Position numbers and translations under genes: made by a program. A DNA stretch of 64,000 nucleotides from Tethya wilhelma (Eukaryota > Porifera > Demospongiae > Tethyida > Tethyidae): NCBI GenBank assembly GCA_964030475.1, contig CAXIPT010000009.1:1367330-1431329 (forward strand). The letters run 5' to 3'. This document shows positions 1 through 14,095 of the stretch, piece by piece (position 1 is the first letter of the stretch; the number at the start of each line of letters is the position of its first letter). The notes beneath the pieces are model-generated. The model was not told where the DNA came from. It made no database searches and worked only from the letters and a program-made list of their open reading frames with translations.

Positions 1-2402
<2,402 letters not shown>

Positions 2403-2407
2403 TCTCT

Positions 2408-2421
2408 GTTACCATGGCAAC
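2408..2421. promoter_or_regulatory. RFX X-box-like palindrome in PDE6D 3' UTR
   Basis: GTTACCATGGCAAC matches the RFX consensus GTNRCC-N0-3-RGYAAC and lies 6 bp after the PDE6D stop. Very similar 14-mers recur inside introns elsewhere in the window (for example 36829-36842 and 63421-63434), so this one may be a dispersed motif and not a working site. Confidence 0.3.
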
Positions 2422-2614
2422 AAACAGACTGCCCCCCTCTACTAATTGACTCCTTTCATTTAATTGTTTTATTGTGTGTTGCAACATCATCACTTGAAAC
2501 ACAAAAGCAATAACATTTTATTAGAACAATTCAGCAAAGTTAATATAAACATTTCACACTGTGGGGGTTGGTTGCATGTGTGCTCAAAATTAGATCTCAA
2601 AAGTCATTTAAAAA

Positions 2615-3032
2615 TTAATATCTGAGTTCAGTTCTTCCTCTGGTGATGCTGTCGCTACGGAAACGACTTCCCTGGAGCAGTTCTACAGCTTTATGAGCTC
2701 GTCTTCTGGTGTGAGGGTCTTTGACTTCACTGAAGGAGAGGTTGATTTGGAATATCTCTTTCCACGTCTTTCCCAGGGCCTTCTCAAACCTTCCTAGCTC
2801 AAACTCTGAGTTGAAGCAAACCATCCAGACACACTGGCTGTTGTCATGGTCATAGGTCTGAGGGGGAAGGGGAGATATGAGTGACCCCTGTTATTATTGA
2901 CTGACTAATTCTTACAATAGTGCAATAGAGAGGCAACGTGCTATCCACTGATACATTGTTCACATCCTCCACTTCACAACTGGTCACCAACTGGACTGAC
3001 TCGTTTGACCAGTCCTCCTGCAACACATGAAT

Positions 3033-3070
<38 letters not shown>

Positions 3071-3670
3071 GTACTACTTGTGATCTCCTATTGAGTATGA
3101 ACCTTGTTCTGTGTGAGGAGGAGAGCACACGAGAGACATGTCTTATGATGGGTGGGAGAGCCTGGCAGCTGCATGGGAGGGGATGATGACATCATAGATT
3201 ATTGATACTAATTATAGCACAATGTAAAAATACCTCCTTTTCAAGGACTGCCTCACACAAGGACTGCAGCCATTGGGTAAGTTCCTCTTCGTTAGCAGCT
3301 GCTATAGTGAGAACTGGACCATCAGGACCAATTACCTATGTTTCCATAGCAACTATATCTCAATACATGATCAATTGATAACATTCTCGTCAGCTCACGT
3401 TAAAGGCATAGGGTTTATTTTCAGCAGCTGTTCTGACACACCCCTGGGAGTTACGGATCTCATAGATGTTTTTAGCAACAGTGTCCACCTCATTAGCATA
3501 CTGGTACAGCCTGCCCCTCCTGCAGAGTGAGCCATTACATCATTATGATGTAAGCACTAAAATTAATCTTACTTTAGTACAAAGTAGGCAGCCTTCCAAA
3601 CTGACATGCCTAACATGTTGACCGACTTGTGGAGAAGATTGCCTTCCACCGTTACTGAGAGAGAGAGAGA

Positions 3671-3703
<33 letters not shown>

Positions 3704-6205
3704 TAATGATGGTTTCCTTGAATCTAGTATATACTCACCTCCTTTCTTGCTGTCCTCACCAGCCAGTAGAGGAGGCAATTCTCCACTGACCTGCTCCCAG
3801 TTTACTAACGAGTAGCACACTATGTCCATGTTAGTCTGAAACACAAGGTGCACATCACTTTGTTGATACGAACATTCCATTGACACCACTGACACATCAT
3901 TGACACCACTGATACCTCACTTCCTAGTTTGATGAGCTCCTTTTCGATGGCAGCTAACCTTGACTCATCGTCTCTGTTGAGGGGGACTGATCTCATGAAC
4001 CCTGGACACTTGGCTGCTACCTCCCTGATTGTTTCCACCATGCTCCGAGAGACGGCCTCACTTCCTGTGAGGAGGACACACTTCCTGGAGGGGGCGTGGC
4101 TTTCGGGGACTCTGTAGACTAGGATCAGTGACTGCCAGCTCAAGCCAATCTACATTACATCATTATTAATTATTTCATAAAGACTCATTGCTATGTCACA
4201 AATACTGCATAGCGGGAATTTTTTGTGGGGGAAAATTTTTGCGTTTTCGTCTTGAATAGAAATCCAGAAGAAAAATTTTCGTGGATTGTGTCTCAACATT
4301 ATGTGACGACACGTACCTTACAAATTTCATGGGGGAAAAATTTCACGAAAAGCTGCCAAACCGTGAAATTAGTAAAACTTTTCCCCCACGAAAATTTCTC
4401 GCTATACGGTACTTGATTGAGAAACTATTGAGCTTAGCATAGCAAAATCATTATAAATTACATCATTATGATGTAATGCAAAATGTACATACCACAATGT
4501 GATCAAAATTGGTGTACTCAATTCCCACCTCCCGAGAATACATTCCTTCAACACCGTCTGAAATGAACACCCACAATAAAGTCTCTCAATCGCCATAACA
4601 ACAGTGACATCATACCTTTTCTGACAAGGTAGACAGCGGAGTTAGTGATGACAATGTAAGCACTCCTCTGCTGGCCGACCCCACTGGGCGTGGCCACTTG
4701 GATCAGCTGTAATGGTGGAAAGAAAAGATAAGTAGACGTACTTTATTTTAGCAGAAGTAAATTCTAATTCTAGCATGACAACATGAATGTTACCATTAAC
4801 CCTATTGTCACTGGCTCTAATAATGCATTAACCCCATTCTCACTAACCCTGATGATCTCCTCTTCGTCCGTCGTGTGCAGCACATCCAGAGAGAGGACCA
4901 GTCGTGTGTTGTCATCCATGAGCACATCAGCTGCCTTCTTGTCTGCCTCTGTGATCACCTTGGGACGATTGGGAGAACCCTCATATGCCACAGACCCTGG
5001 ATCACGTGACAGTCACAAGGTAATCATGTGATAGTCATGAGGTAATCATGTGACTAGGATAGGAAATATTGGTGTACCTGATGGAGGGGGCGGAGGTGTC
5101 CAAACGACCTCTGACCTCTGTGGATTGCGTTCAACTTCCGTTGGAGATATTATTTCAAAATCAGGACTTGTTTGTCCATTGCTAGGCAACTCAGGTGAGT
5201 TGTTGCTAGGCAACACAGGCGAGGGATCTGCCGAGTGCAGAGAGTCACTATCCTGATGGTTGTCATGACGACCAAGAGATGGAGAATGGTCTAATTTCAG
5301 TGACCCAGCAGTAGTACACTCTTCTATGGCTTCACTGATGAGGTCAGAGTTCACTGGTAGTGCGGGACTGAGTCGTACGCTATCCGAGGGAGTGGAAATG
5401 CTGACATCAGCAGTTTCAGGCTGCAGCTCATCCATAAGTGTGGTGGGTTCAGAGTTCACCGACGGCATCTCATTAGTAGTCTCAGCTGGCTGGATTGGAG
5501 TATCAGAATGAGAATGGGAATGAGACTCTAGCATTGTAGCAGTTGAGTCAGCAGCTATTGTATCGCCATCAGTGGACTCCACTGGGGGTGGGTCCACCTG
5601 CTGCTCTGATTGGTCCACTGGCTCCTCAGCCCCTCCCTCTTCTGGCGGTGGCTGCTGCTGAGTGTCGGCTTGTGGAACTTCTGTCTTCTTCTTCTTTCTT
5701 TTCTTCCTCCCTTTGCTCTTCTTGTGGTGCTTCTTGTGACCATGTTCCACGACATCATCCTCATCATACTGGATGGGGGCGTGGCCTTGTGCCCGATCGT
5801 CAGAGGGGATACTGCTCATCCTACCAAGGACGTTTGATTGAGGGGTGGAGCCTGCTGGGGAGGATGCCTGTTCCAATGATTCCATTCCAGTTCCACTATC
5901 AACTTCCTCTCTTAATAAAAGGGGGTGTGGTTTAGTTTTCTCTTCAGCATGTACAGACAGGTCCTCTGAACTTTGACCTTTACTGTCGCTACATTCTAGT
6001 TTCCGTTTGGTACTTGGAGTGACTGAACTAATAAAGGTTGGTTGGACATCTGGCGGGGAGGGAGAGGTTACCATTAATATTAGCGTCAAGGAACTGATTG
6101 GTCACTGACCTTGAGTTGCTTCTGCTGGTTGAGATATTCCCAACTGAGAGGAGGGGATGCTGGGGCCATAGTCCAGGTAGCTACACTCCTGTGGGTGTGG
6201 TTGTC

Positions 6206-6258
<53 letters not shown>

Positions 6259-7204
6259 AATGTCTGTGAATTCACCCTGTCCTATTAACTAACACTCACT
6301 GTTGGGAGGTCAAAGGTCACCATGTCCAGTCCTGATATTAGTGTCTGCAGCACTATCAGTCGCTGAAAGAGAAGTACAAAAGACAAGAATGAAGTCAATG
6401 AACCTCTCAACAATATGTCGTCGACAGCTACACACACCTCAATGTCTCTGAGGAAAGACTCCCTAAGAGTGTGTCAAAGAGAGAGAGAGAGAGAGACCAT
6501 TATCACTTCCTACACACCTCACACTATATATGGCCTAACCTGAGGTAGTACTCCTGTAGCACGTCTTGGTTCTCAAGGAACATCCTGATGTAGCTCTCCA
6601 AGGCCTGCTCATTCAACGCCATGTTCAGCCAGGCACGCCCTGCACACACACACCACATCATTGTCATTATTACTTCAATATTAACTTCGCACGTACATCA
6701 ATGACCAAGTAGGTACAGTATGTGCAAGCATTACCTCGTCCTACAGCAGTGGTCACTTTAGAGAGATTACTAATCGTCTTTACAGCATCAGATCTTGTGA
6801 AGTAGCTGACAGCTGGCCAATAGCCATTGCCATACTCCCTCAGCCTGCACAGAGAGAGAAAGAGAGAGTCAAACCATTGCTGGTTTTGACCATTGCAATG
6901 CAAGTGATCTATGGGTGAGTGTAACAATGTGCTGGAGGCGTCTACCCGTGGGTTAGGATGTGGTCCATGTGCTCACACAGAGCTTGAGCGTGTCTCTCTC
7001 CGTCCGTTACCATGTCCACCACACTGGAGGTATCACTGATCACCACATGCAGCTGTGAAATAGATGGAAATCTTGGCATAAATATTACCAGGAAATTACA
7101 TGGAAAGATAGCATACACTTCTAGAATCGACTCACGCCTTTTATGTCCCGTGAGATGTGCTCCAATAGGACATCTTTCTTTCTAGCAGCACTGCTCTCAG
7201 CCAT
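2615..7204 (-). CDS. PLEKHM2: PLEKHM2/SKIP-like RUN and PH domain protein
   Basis: A multi-exon minus-strand gene from ATG 7204-7202 (MAESSAARKKD) to TAA 2617-2615. The first exons (about 6550-7204) encode a RUN domain, including LCEHMDHILTHG, YWPAVSYFTRSDAVKTI and RAWLNMALNEQALESYIRMF. A long exon (5046-6089) is a low-complexity acidic, Ser/Pro-rich linker with a KKKKKTEV-like lysine tract. Later exons encode a PH-type region (about 2830-4990). The last exon, with GKTWKEIFQINL and RFRSDSITRGR, matches the C-terminus of human PLEKHM2. In vertebrates this protein binds lysosomal Arl8 and recruits kinesin-1, moving lysosomes outward. Introns contain GA microsatellites (3043-3066, 3659-3702, 6209-6257). 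It is divergent from C3orf33, with start codons 135 bp apart. Some internal exon borders were not resolved. Confidence 0.88.
3659..3702. repeat. (GA)n microsatellite at a PLEKHM2 acceptor
   Basis: GA repeats with one interruption. In the sense of PLEKHM2 this is a CT tract that runs straight into the CTCTCAG acceptor of the next exon. Confidence 0.9.
4204..4412. mobile_element. MITE-like palindrome with GTGGGGGAAAA inverted repeats
   Basis: The left arm CATAGCGGGAATTTTTTGTG and following GGGGAAAATTTTTG is matched in inverse orientation by the right arm, which ends CCCCCACGAAAATTTCTCGC then TATACGG. Internal copies of GGGGGAAAAATTTC are also present. The element is about 205 bp, non-coding, and lies in a PLEKHM2 intron. 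Its ATAGCGGG tip is shared with the element at 1017-1194 although the interiors differ. Confidence 0.65.
6209..6257. repeat. (GA)n microsatellite in PLEKHM2 intron
   Basis: An almost perfect GA run. In transcript sense it is a CT tract ending about 30 nt before the ACCCACAG acceptor of the exon that encodes CSYLDYGP. Confidence 0.9.
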
Positions 7205-7339
7205 GGCTACCCCTCCCCTCTGATCACATTGCAATGATGCGCTTTTATTGGAACTAGGTAGCGAGCTTGCTTGACGACCCATTACCAACTATTTTGCAGC
7301 AGCTCGAGATGTGCATCAGCTGGTCAGCTGCTGCAAAGA

Positions 7340-8303
7340 ATGGACTCTCAGATAAAGGAAGTTGATTCTACTGCTCCTAGCCACGACCAGCAGTCAGCAG
7401 TTGGACTGGATGGAAGAGTGCAAGCACCTCCAAACCAGGCTGGTGAACTGGATGGACCTGATAAACCAGTATCTGTACTAACACCCCATGGTACCAGCCT
7501 CATTGATCAGGGTACAGAGTTCATTAATGATCATCTGAGAATGTTTCGTATGATCCCCTGGGTTCTCGGTGGAGTGGGTGTGGCCATCCTCCTCCAATAT
7601 TCCCGACTTCCTCTGCGTAGACTGCGATCAGTGAAGGAGGTGCCAGAATCACTCATCCGGAACAATGCCCAACTGACAGGCTTTGTGAAGAGTGCCGATT
7701 GGAATAGAATAGGGGTGTGGCATGTTCCTCCTTGGCGACGGTTGCTAAGGTGGAGATACAGACCACCAGGTACTCCATCCCTCTTATAATGATGTAATGA
7801 TGATGTCATAAATAAAACTTTAAATTGTACAGATCCATGTCCTGAGGACCAATTGCTAAGTGTGCAATTTTCTGGCGTTGCAATTGGTCAACCTGCTGAG
7901 AGTGAGTCGTGGTTGAACAAGCACCTCTATGGCCAGTGGGTGTGGCTAACATTGATCGATACCACTGACAACAGCCAGGCATTGTCGTGTGCAGTCTACA
8001 GCAGGAAGAATGTGAGCTAACCATTCATATAGTCATAGATTGATCGAATGTTGCTGCTGCAATATCTATCTACATCCCCAGGTGTTCTCCAGGAAGAGAT
8101 GTGTCAATGTCCAGCTGCTAGGAGCTGGGTTAGGCTCTCTGGAAGAGATCACAGGGTTCAAAGAGAACAAGAGTTACATTGATTTCATCCAGCTATTGGG
8201 ACAGAGTGAACTCACAGCCAAGAGAAAGGGGGTGGGGCTTTGGGAGGGGTCAGAGTACACAGTATGGTGGAGAAGGCTACTAAAAACACTCAGAATTATT
8301 TAG
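7340..8303 (+). CDS. C3orf33: C3orf33-like membrane-anchored SNase-fold protein
   Basis: Exons 7340-7769, 7833-8011 and 8082-8303 join in phase to give 276 residues. The start MDSQIKEV was preferred over an upstream in-frame ATG (7271) because it sits well downstream of the divergent promoter; the upstream start is possible. A hydrophobic stretch near WVLGGVGVAILLQYSRL is followed by VPESLIRNNAQLTGFV, GVWHVP, CVNVQLLGAGLGSLEE and ELTAKRKGVGLWEG. These match the order of motifs in human C3orf33 (one N-terminal helix, then a staphylococcal-nuclease-like fold). The human protein is described as a regulator of AP-1/MAPK signalling; its biochemistry is unclear. The length is close to the family's. 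Confidence 0.82.
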
Positions 8304-8502
8304 GATAATATTATGTATGCATGCATGTGCTGTTAGTAAAATTTAATAGATTGTGTCAATGTATAACCTAACCATAATGTGTACACTCACATGTTAAATT
8401 TTCAAATAATATTTATAAGCAGTTGAAGAAAAAAAATCCATCACGATAACAAATGTAATGGTTAACCTTGTTCAATTAATTAACTAGCTGCATGTTCAGT
8501 TG

Positions 8503-8679
8503 TCATGGCAGTCTCTTGTAGAGGTAGAGGTAGGCCAGCTGCTTGGGAGGAGCCACTGACTTGGCCACTTTAGTGTCGTTGAAGATCACCCACCCTCCAT
8601 CCTTCCATATATGGCATACATAGTGTCCACACATGGTGGAGGTGCCCATGTGACTTATGAAGGCTATCAGCTTGTATTC

Positions 8680-8740
<61 letters not shown>

Positions 8741-9833
8741 ACAGAGGGTGGCTAGCAGTACACATCTTCTCAAAACAGCTTTATTAATTTCATTTGCAAT
8801 GCTGCAAAGAATCTGTTTGAAGAAATACTAATCTCTAGCTGCCATGCAGTAGGAAGACATTTCAAACTGATCTCTAGCTGCCATGCAGTAGGCAGACATT
8901 TCAAACTGATATCATCATAAACTCTTACTTCCGTTTCCGTCACGATACTGTGCAGTGGTGTCAGAGGCTGGCTCTGTTTCCATGGCGTCCAGCTCCCCAC
9001 TGTGACTGAACACCCAGTCAGCTGCTCTCTCCACATTGTTATCCTACATCAGAGATGAGCCCATCATGGCAGTGTGACATCATTGCTGCAACTCACCGTG
9101 GCTTGAAGGGCCTTCAGGGCATGCTCTCTTGAAAACCCAAGACTCATCACTATGGCAACACTCTCTTCAGAAGGGGCGGAGCTACCCTGCCCACTGGCAG
9201 ACTGCTTCGGTTTCGGAGGCTCAAAGGGAGCAGTGAAATCTAACGTAAAGTCAAAATGACTAAGTTCAAATGATGCACAGACACAAGGATACAAACATAC
9301 CTGGATCTCCCATGTGTTCCAGCACCCAGTTCATAGCAGCTTCCACTCCTAGAAGGGAGACAGCAACACATGTTTATGACATCATGATGACATCATTCTC
9401 ATTTCTGTACGTACCCTGATTGTGTGTGTTAAAGACGGCCTTCTTGCAGCCCTCCACATCAAACCCCATGGAGGCCAGCTGCATCACAACACCTTCATCC
9501 ACCTCAACTGGACAGAAATGACATCATCAATGCAAGCTAAAAATAGACTAAAAAACAACTAATTTACCTGGGGGTTCATTGTCAGCACTCGGAGGATCTC
9601 CCTCGGGTAGCTCCACCTCCCCTGGCTGTAGGCCACGCCCCCTCAGGTGCGTCAGATCCAATTCATCAGGCACATCAATTAGAACATCTAATTCAATCGC
9701 ACATGATAATCACATGACCAATGCTACAAGTCGTACACTGACCATATTTCTTCGGCACCCAGTCTTCACCGAAAGAGAACTTGGCCATTTGCACCATCAA
9801 GTAATCAGGGAAGGAGGCAAAAGACGTGCTCCT

Positions 9834-9908
<75 letters not shown>

Positions 9909-12803
9909 TTTAAAGGGTTTAAGTAAAAAAATAATACATTATCTCACTTCCTAGCGAGGCTCTTGGCGCCAACAGCTGGGCTGTAGAAGTCAGGCACTTC
10001 ATGAGGTCTGGAAAACTCCTCCAGACAAGCAGCAAATGGAATCACAGCTCTTACAACATCATCAGGGTTGCTATGGAAACAAGAAAAGTGAATATTTGGC
10101 TATTAAATTTTATCCTAATTAACTTGATCTAAAATTATTTGACGCACATTCTTTGTTTGTTGGCCTCTAGTTCTTTCTTCTTTGCCTCCCATGTTGCAAC
10201 TTCAGCTGGTTGTCATTAGAGGATGATGTAATAATGACATCATGGTAGAAGCTGGTATATTGTACCTTTATTTGTAGCTGCCTCTAGAGGGACTGGGAGA
10301 GTAAGGAGCTTCTCCTCTCGTTTGGAGTAGCGCACCTTCTCAGAGACCACACACACCAGCTTCTCCTCGACCTGTATCACAGAAGATCACTCACAAGACA
10401 TGTGACAGTCATGTGACTAGTAGTATACCTGGTATCGGAAGGTGTCAACAGGGTTCAATGGAGTGTCAGTTGCTGTTCTTTGTTTCTTGTCAATGGAGTC
10501 CAGCAGATAGAGAAAGAACTCCTGGGCATCCTGGGAGAAACAAAGGGGGAGTGGTTTGTGACATCACCTAACGAACAGGGGCTCCTCACTTGTTGTCTCA
10601 TTGTACTGAACTCTTGATGACCACGACCAATCAGGGCCTTGAACATTGAGGGGGGAATCCCCTTCTGCTCCTATCAATTACAGCAAGATTACAATGATCT
10701 GTATGCTAATTCAATTATCTCACTTTGGGTTTCTTCTCTTTGTCTTGATTATCAGGGTTCTCCCCGTCGTTATCTGGAGGGGGGTGGGAGTATTCTCCCG
10801 ACAGTAGACCCACAGCTAGTTTGCTCCTGCAACAAACAAACATTGATGGAGATCATCACACTGATAAGCCTTGAGGCTATGCCTACATCTGCATCTGAAG
10901 GTCGTTGGTTGGATTGGCTGGAGCTGCTTCAAATGTGGCCTGTGCACTATCGTAATACCTGTAGGAATGTTAATAGTGACCTGCAAGTCAAGTAAAGTTG
11001 ACCTACAGGTCATTATTAACCGAATACCTTTCCTTGAACTCTTGCAATGAAAACATCACTTGCATGACAGAGTTAAGATAGCAGCTGTTGCCAAGGTTAC
11101 GCATTCCAGTGTAGCCAGGTCCATAGCATGGGATGAGCTCCTTGCCCGACTCTTGGATGATGCTCCACTCGCCTATCCTCATGTTCATGTCTATCTCCAG
11201 CTCTGTCATTGTGGAGTCAGTCTGTGAGAGATGGTGTGTGTGTAGGCACTTCACTTCAAACTCTTTTGTGCAACAGTCAATATAAAGAATGGCCCAATCT
11301 CCAGTTCAAAAGGCTGTATAAAAGTGGGACTTGTGCCATTGCAATCAGCTCAATGAGATCTTTCAAATGATGTAGTGTTTCATTAGATTTGTGTTTATCA
11401 AATTTCTTCGATACCATGAACTATAGCCCATGGTCGAGTGCGATGTTTTTCAAAAAATGGACATTTTCCAACTTTTCAATTAAACAATACTGTTTGAAAG
11501 ATCTTTTCAAGCTGATCGCAATGGTGCAAGTCCCATCGTTGTACGACCTTCCTAGGCTGAGATAATCTTGATCGTAACTATGCCTAAATGTTTGGGAAAA
11601 TCCTTACCTGTGAATTTATGTGGGGGAAAAAACAACCAGTATTATCTCAGCCTAGGAAGGTCGTACAAAGCTGGGACTTACACCATTTCAATCAGCTCAA
11701 AAAGATGTTTCAAATGATATAGTTTTTGACTAGATTTGTGTTTATCAAATTTCTCCGATACCATGAACTATAGCCCATGGTCGAGTGCGATTTTTTTCAA
11801 AAAAATGGACATTTTCCAACTTTTCAATTAAACAATACTGTTTGAAAGATCTTTTCGAGCTGATCACAATGGCGCAAGTCCTATCGTTGTACGATCTTCT
11901 TAGGCTGAGATAATCTTGATCGTAACTATGCCTAAATGTTTGGGAAAATCCTTACCTGTGAATTTATGTGGGAAAAAAACAACCAGTATTATCTCAGCCT
12001 AGGAAGGTCGTACAATACTGGGACTTGCACCATTTCAATCAGCTCAAAGAGATGTTTCAAATGATATAGTTTTTGACTAGATTTGTGTTTATCAAATTTC
12101 TCCGATACCATGAACTATAGCCCATGGTCGAGTGCGATTTTTTTCAAAAAATGGACATTTTTCAACTTTTCAATTAAACAATACTGTTTAAAAGATCTTT
12201 TCGAGCTGATCGCAATGGTGCAAGTCCCATTGTTGTGTGACCTTCCTAGGCTGAGATATTCTTGATTGAAAGTATGGTAAAACGTTTGGTAAAATCCTTA
12301 CCCGTGTATTTATGAGGGAAACAAACAACATGTATTATCTCAGCCTAGGAAGGTTGTATGAAGCTGGGACTTGCGCCATTGCAATCAGCTCAAAGGAATC
12401 TTTTAAATGATGTTTGACTAGATTTATGTTTATCAAATTTCTCTGATACCATGAGCCCATGGTTGAGTGTGATTTTTTTTCAAAAAATGGACATTTTCCA
12501 TTAAACTGAACACTTTGAAAGACCTTTTCGAGCTGATCACAATGGTGCAAGTCCCATCGTCATACGACCTTCCTAGGCTGAAATATCGTCAAAAGTAATG
12601 ATGACTGTAACCTACTTTGGTCATGGCTGCAATGTCAATGCCAAAGTGAGCAAGGTGCTGAGGCAGCAGAGGATCAATGACCATGTCATCTTCATCGTAG
12701 GAGTAGACGTCGCCTCCGTCCGGTGTGATGGTGCCTAGCTTCACAGCCAGGGGGTACTTGGTGCTCTCATAGTACTCCACAGCATGGTTATTGCCCCCCG
12801 AGC

Positions 12804-12901
<98 letters not shown>

Positions 12902-13915
12902 CTCACGTCATGAGGCAGTTACGTAAGAGACTCACTAACCATCGAAGTATCTTCTACCACAGAGGATGGTGCCATCTGTGAGATTCATCCAGAGGTTAGT
13001 CGTCAGGTCACATTTGCTACACTTCCATCCACTGTAGAAGTCACATGACAATCACATGATAAATAATCTACAGGTAGATACACACACACACCTTGGTGGA
13101 ACTTTAACTCCATTGTCCAATTGGACCAGAGACTGGGCATGCCTGCACACACACACACAATGGCATTACATCATAGGATATTATGCTATGGCAACAAGAG
13201 AGCTGACTTTGACACGGGTCTGATGTCTCCCTCCCAGGCTGAAATAGCTTCCTGCTTGGAGGCTGTATTGGCAGCCAAGACACCAGCAATGGAGTCCCGA
13301 ATCTGAAACCAAATTTATCAATTTAAGATTGTGTCAACAACTTAAAACTAATATTCCATAAATTACAACATTAAAAAGTACCTTCTGTGGCAGCTGGTCG
13401 TTGGGCAGTGCTGCTATGGCGACCATCCCTGGCATTGCCACCAGTGTGTGTGTCTCCTGGTACTCCACCCTCTCTTCTCCCCCGTCAAACCCTCCCTCTA
13501 CCCCTATGGCAAGACGGGTGGGCTTCTTGCTCGGAGGACCATCATCCACCTCACCACTAGCAGCTGGCGATGGAGGCTATAGGTGAGGGTAAGTGAGTTG
13601 GAAGTATGTGTTTCAACGGAGTATTTTACACAGACCTTGATGGTTCTTTTGATGTGGAGATAGAGTGGTTCCTTCGTCTTCTGATAGTGGAGCTCCAAGT
13701 AGCGCCGAGAGAGGCCCAGGAATGACGTCAGACTCACATACAGACCATGCTCACTCTCCTGTATATGATGCTGCCAATGGTGAGGAAGAACCAACTAAAT
13801 GATGTCATCCACTTACTGGATTATCGAAGCAGTAGATACACTCGTCCTTGTACACCTTATCTCCCCCCAGAGGCGTCCTCACGGAGCTCCAGTCCACCTT
13901 CTTCAACTCGTCCAT
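8503..13915 (-). CDS. USP5: Ubiquitin carboxyl-terminal hydrolase 5 (isopeptidase T)
   Basis: A multi-exon gene from ATG 13915-13913 to TGA 8505-8503. The parts in order are: an N-terminal UBP-type zinc finger region ([19 protein letters not shown], then [20 protein letters not shown] and [20 protein letters not shown]); the catalytic Cys box [29 protein letters not shown]; two UBA domains (one with [20 protein letters not shown]); and the His box [20 protein letters not shown] ending in KRLP. This order is that of USP5/USP13, which disassemble unanchored polyubiquitin chains in the cytosol and nucleus and recycle ubiquitin. Length and residues look fully functional. Introns carry microsatellites at 8681-8737, 9837-9909 and 12808-12898, and a large tandem array at 11310-12590. 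Confidence 0.95.
8681..8737. repeat. (GA)n microsatellite abutting the last USP5 acceptor
   Basis: In USP5 sense this is a CT run of about 57 bp ending in CTCTAG, which is itself the splice acceptor of the exon encoding [11 protein letters not shown]. The polypyrimidine tract has become the microsatellite. Confidence 0.9.
9837..9909. repeat. (GT)n microsatellite in USP5 intron
   Basis: GT repeats with one GAGT interruption near 9880; CA in USP5 sense. Confidence 0.9.
11310..12590. repeat. About 347-bp tandem array of self-complementary units in a USP5 intron
   Basis: The mark ATTATCTCAGCCTAGGAAGG recurs at 11641, 11988 and 12334, giving periods of 347 and 346 bp. A degenerate first unit precedes it and a shortened last unit follows. 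Each unit starts with CTCAGCCTAGGAAGGTCGTA and ends near its reverse complement (TACGACCTTCCTAGGCTGAG). The inverted arms extend about 70 bp and include ATCAGCTC-AAA versus TTT-GAGCTGAT. The core ATACCATGAACTATAGCCCA is itself partly palindromic. Short ORFs here are not shared between units and I treat them as chance. Confidence 0.9.
12808..12898. repeat. (CA)n(GA)n compound microsatellite at a USP5 acceptor
   Basis: About 50 bp of CA followed by about 40 bp of GA. In USP5 sense it is (CT)n(GT)n ending TGTGTAG, the acceptor of the exon encoding [12 protein letters not shown]. Confidence 0.9.
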
Positions 13916-14095
13916 CAGATCAAATCACAGAGCATGCCAGCAACTTGTAATATTGACGACCATTACCAGAAGACATTTGCTGAGCTTGCAGAAAATTATC
14001 AGTGGAAAGAAATTATGAATTTTTGACATAATTGTTGCACATTTGACATTAATTAAACCATGATTGCAACAGCATTGTTTGGATTAAAACAGCAC

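Noticed and set aside
3606..3895. ORFs rich in SLSLSL or ERERER on both strands of microsatellites
   Set aside because: They are translations of (CT)n/(GA)n runs (also at 8570, 12589, 46298, 57132 and 60555); the repeats are intronic.
11370..12550. Short ORFs in the USP5 intron repeat
   Set aside because: They fall in the 347-bp array, are not preserved between units and have no recognisable domain.
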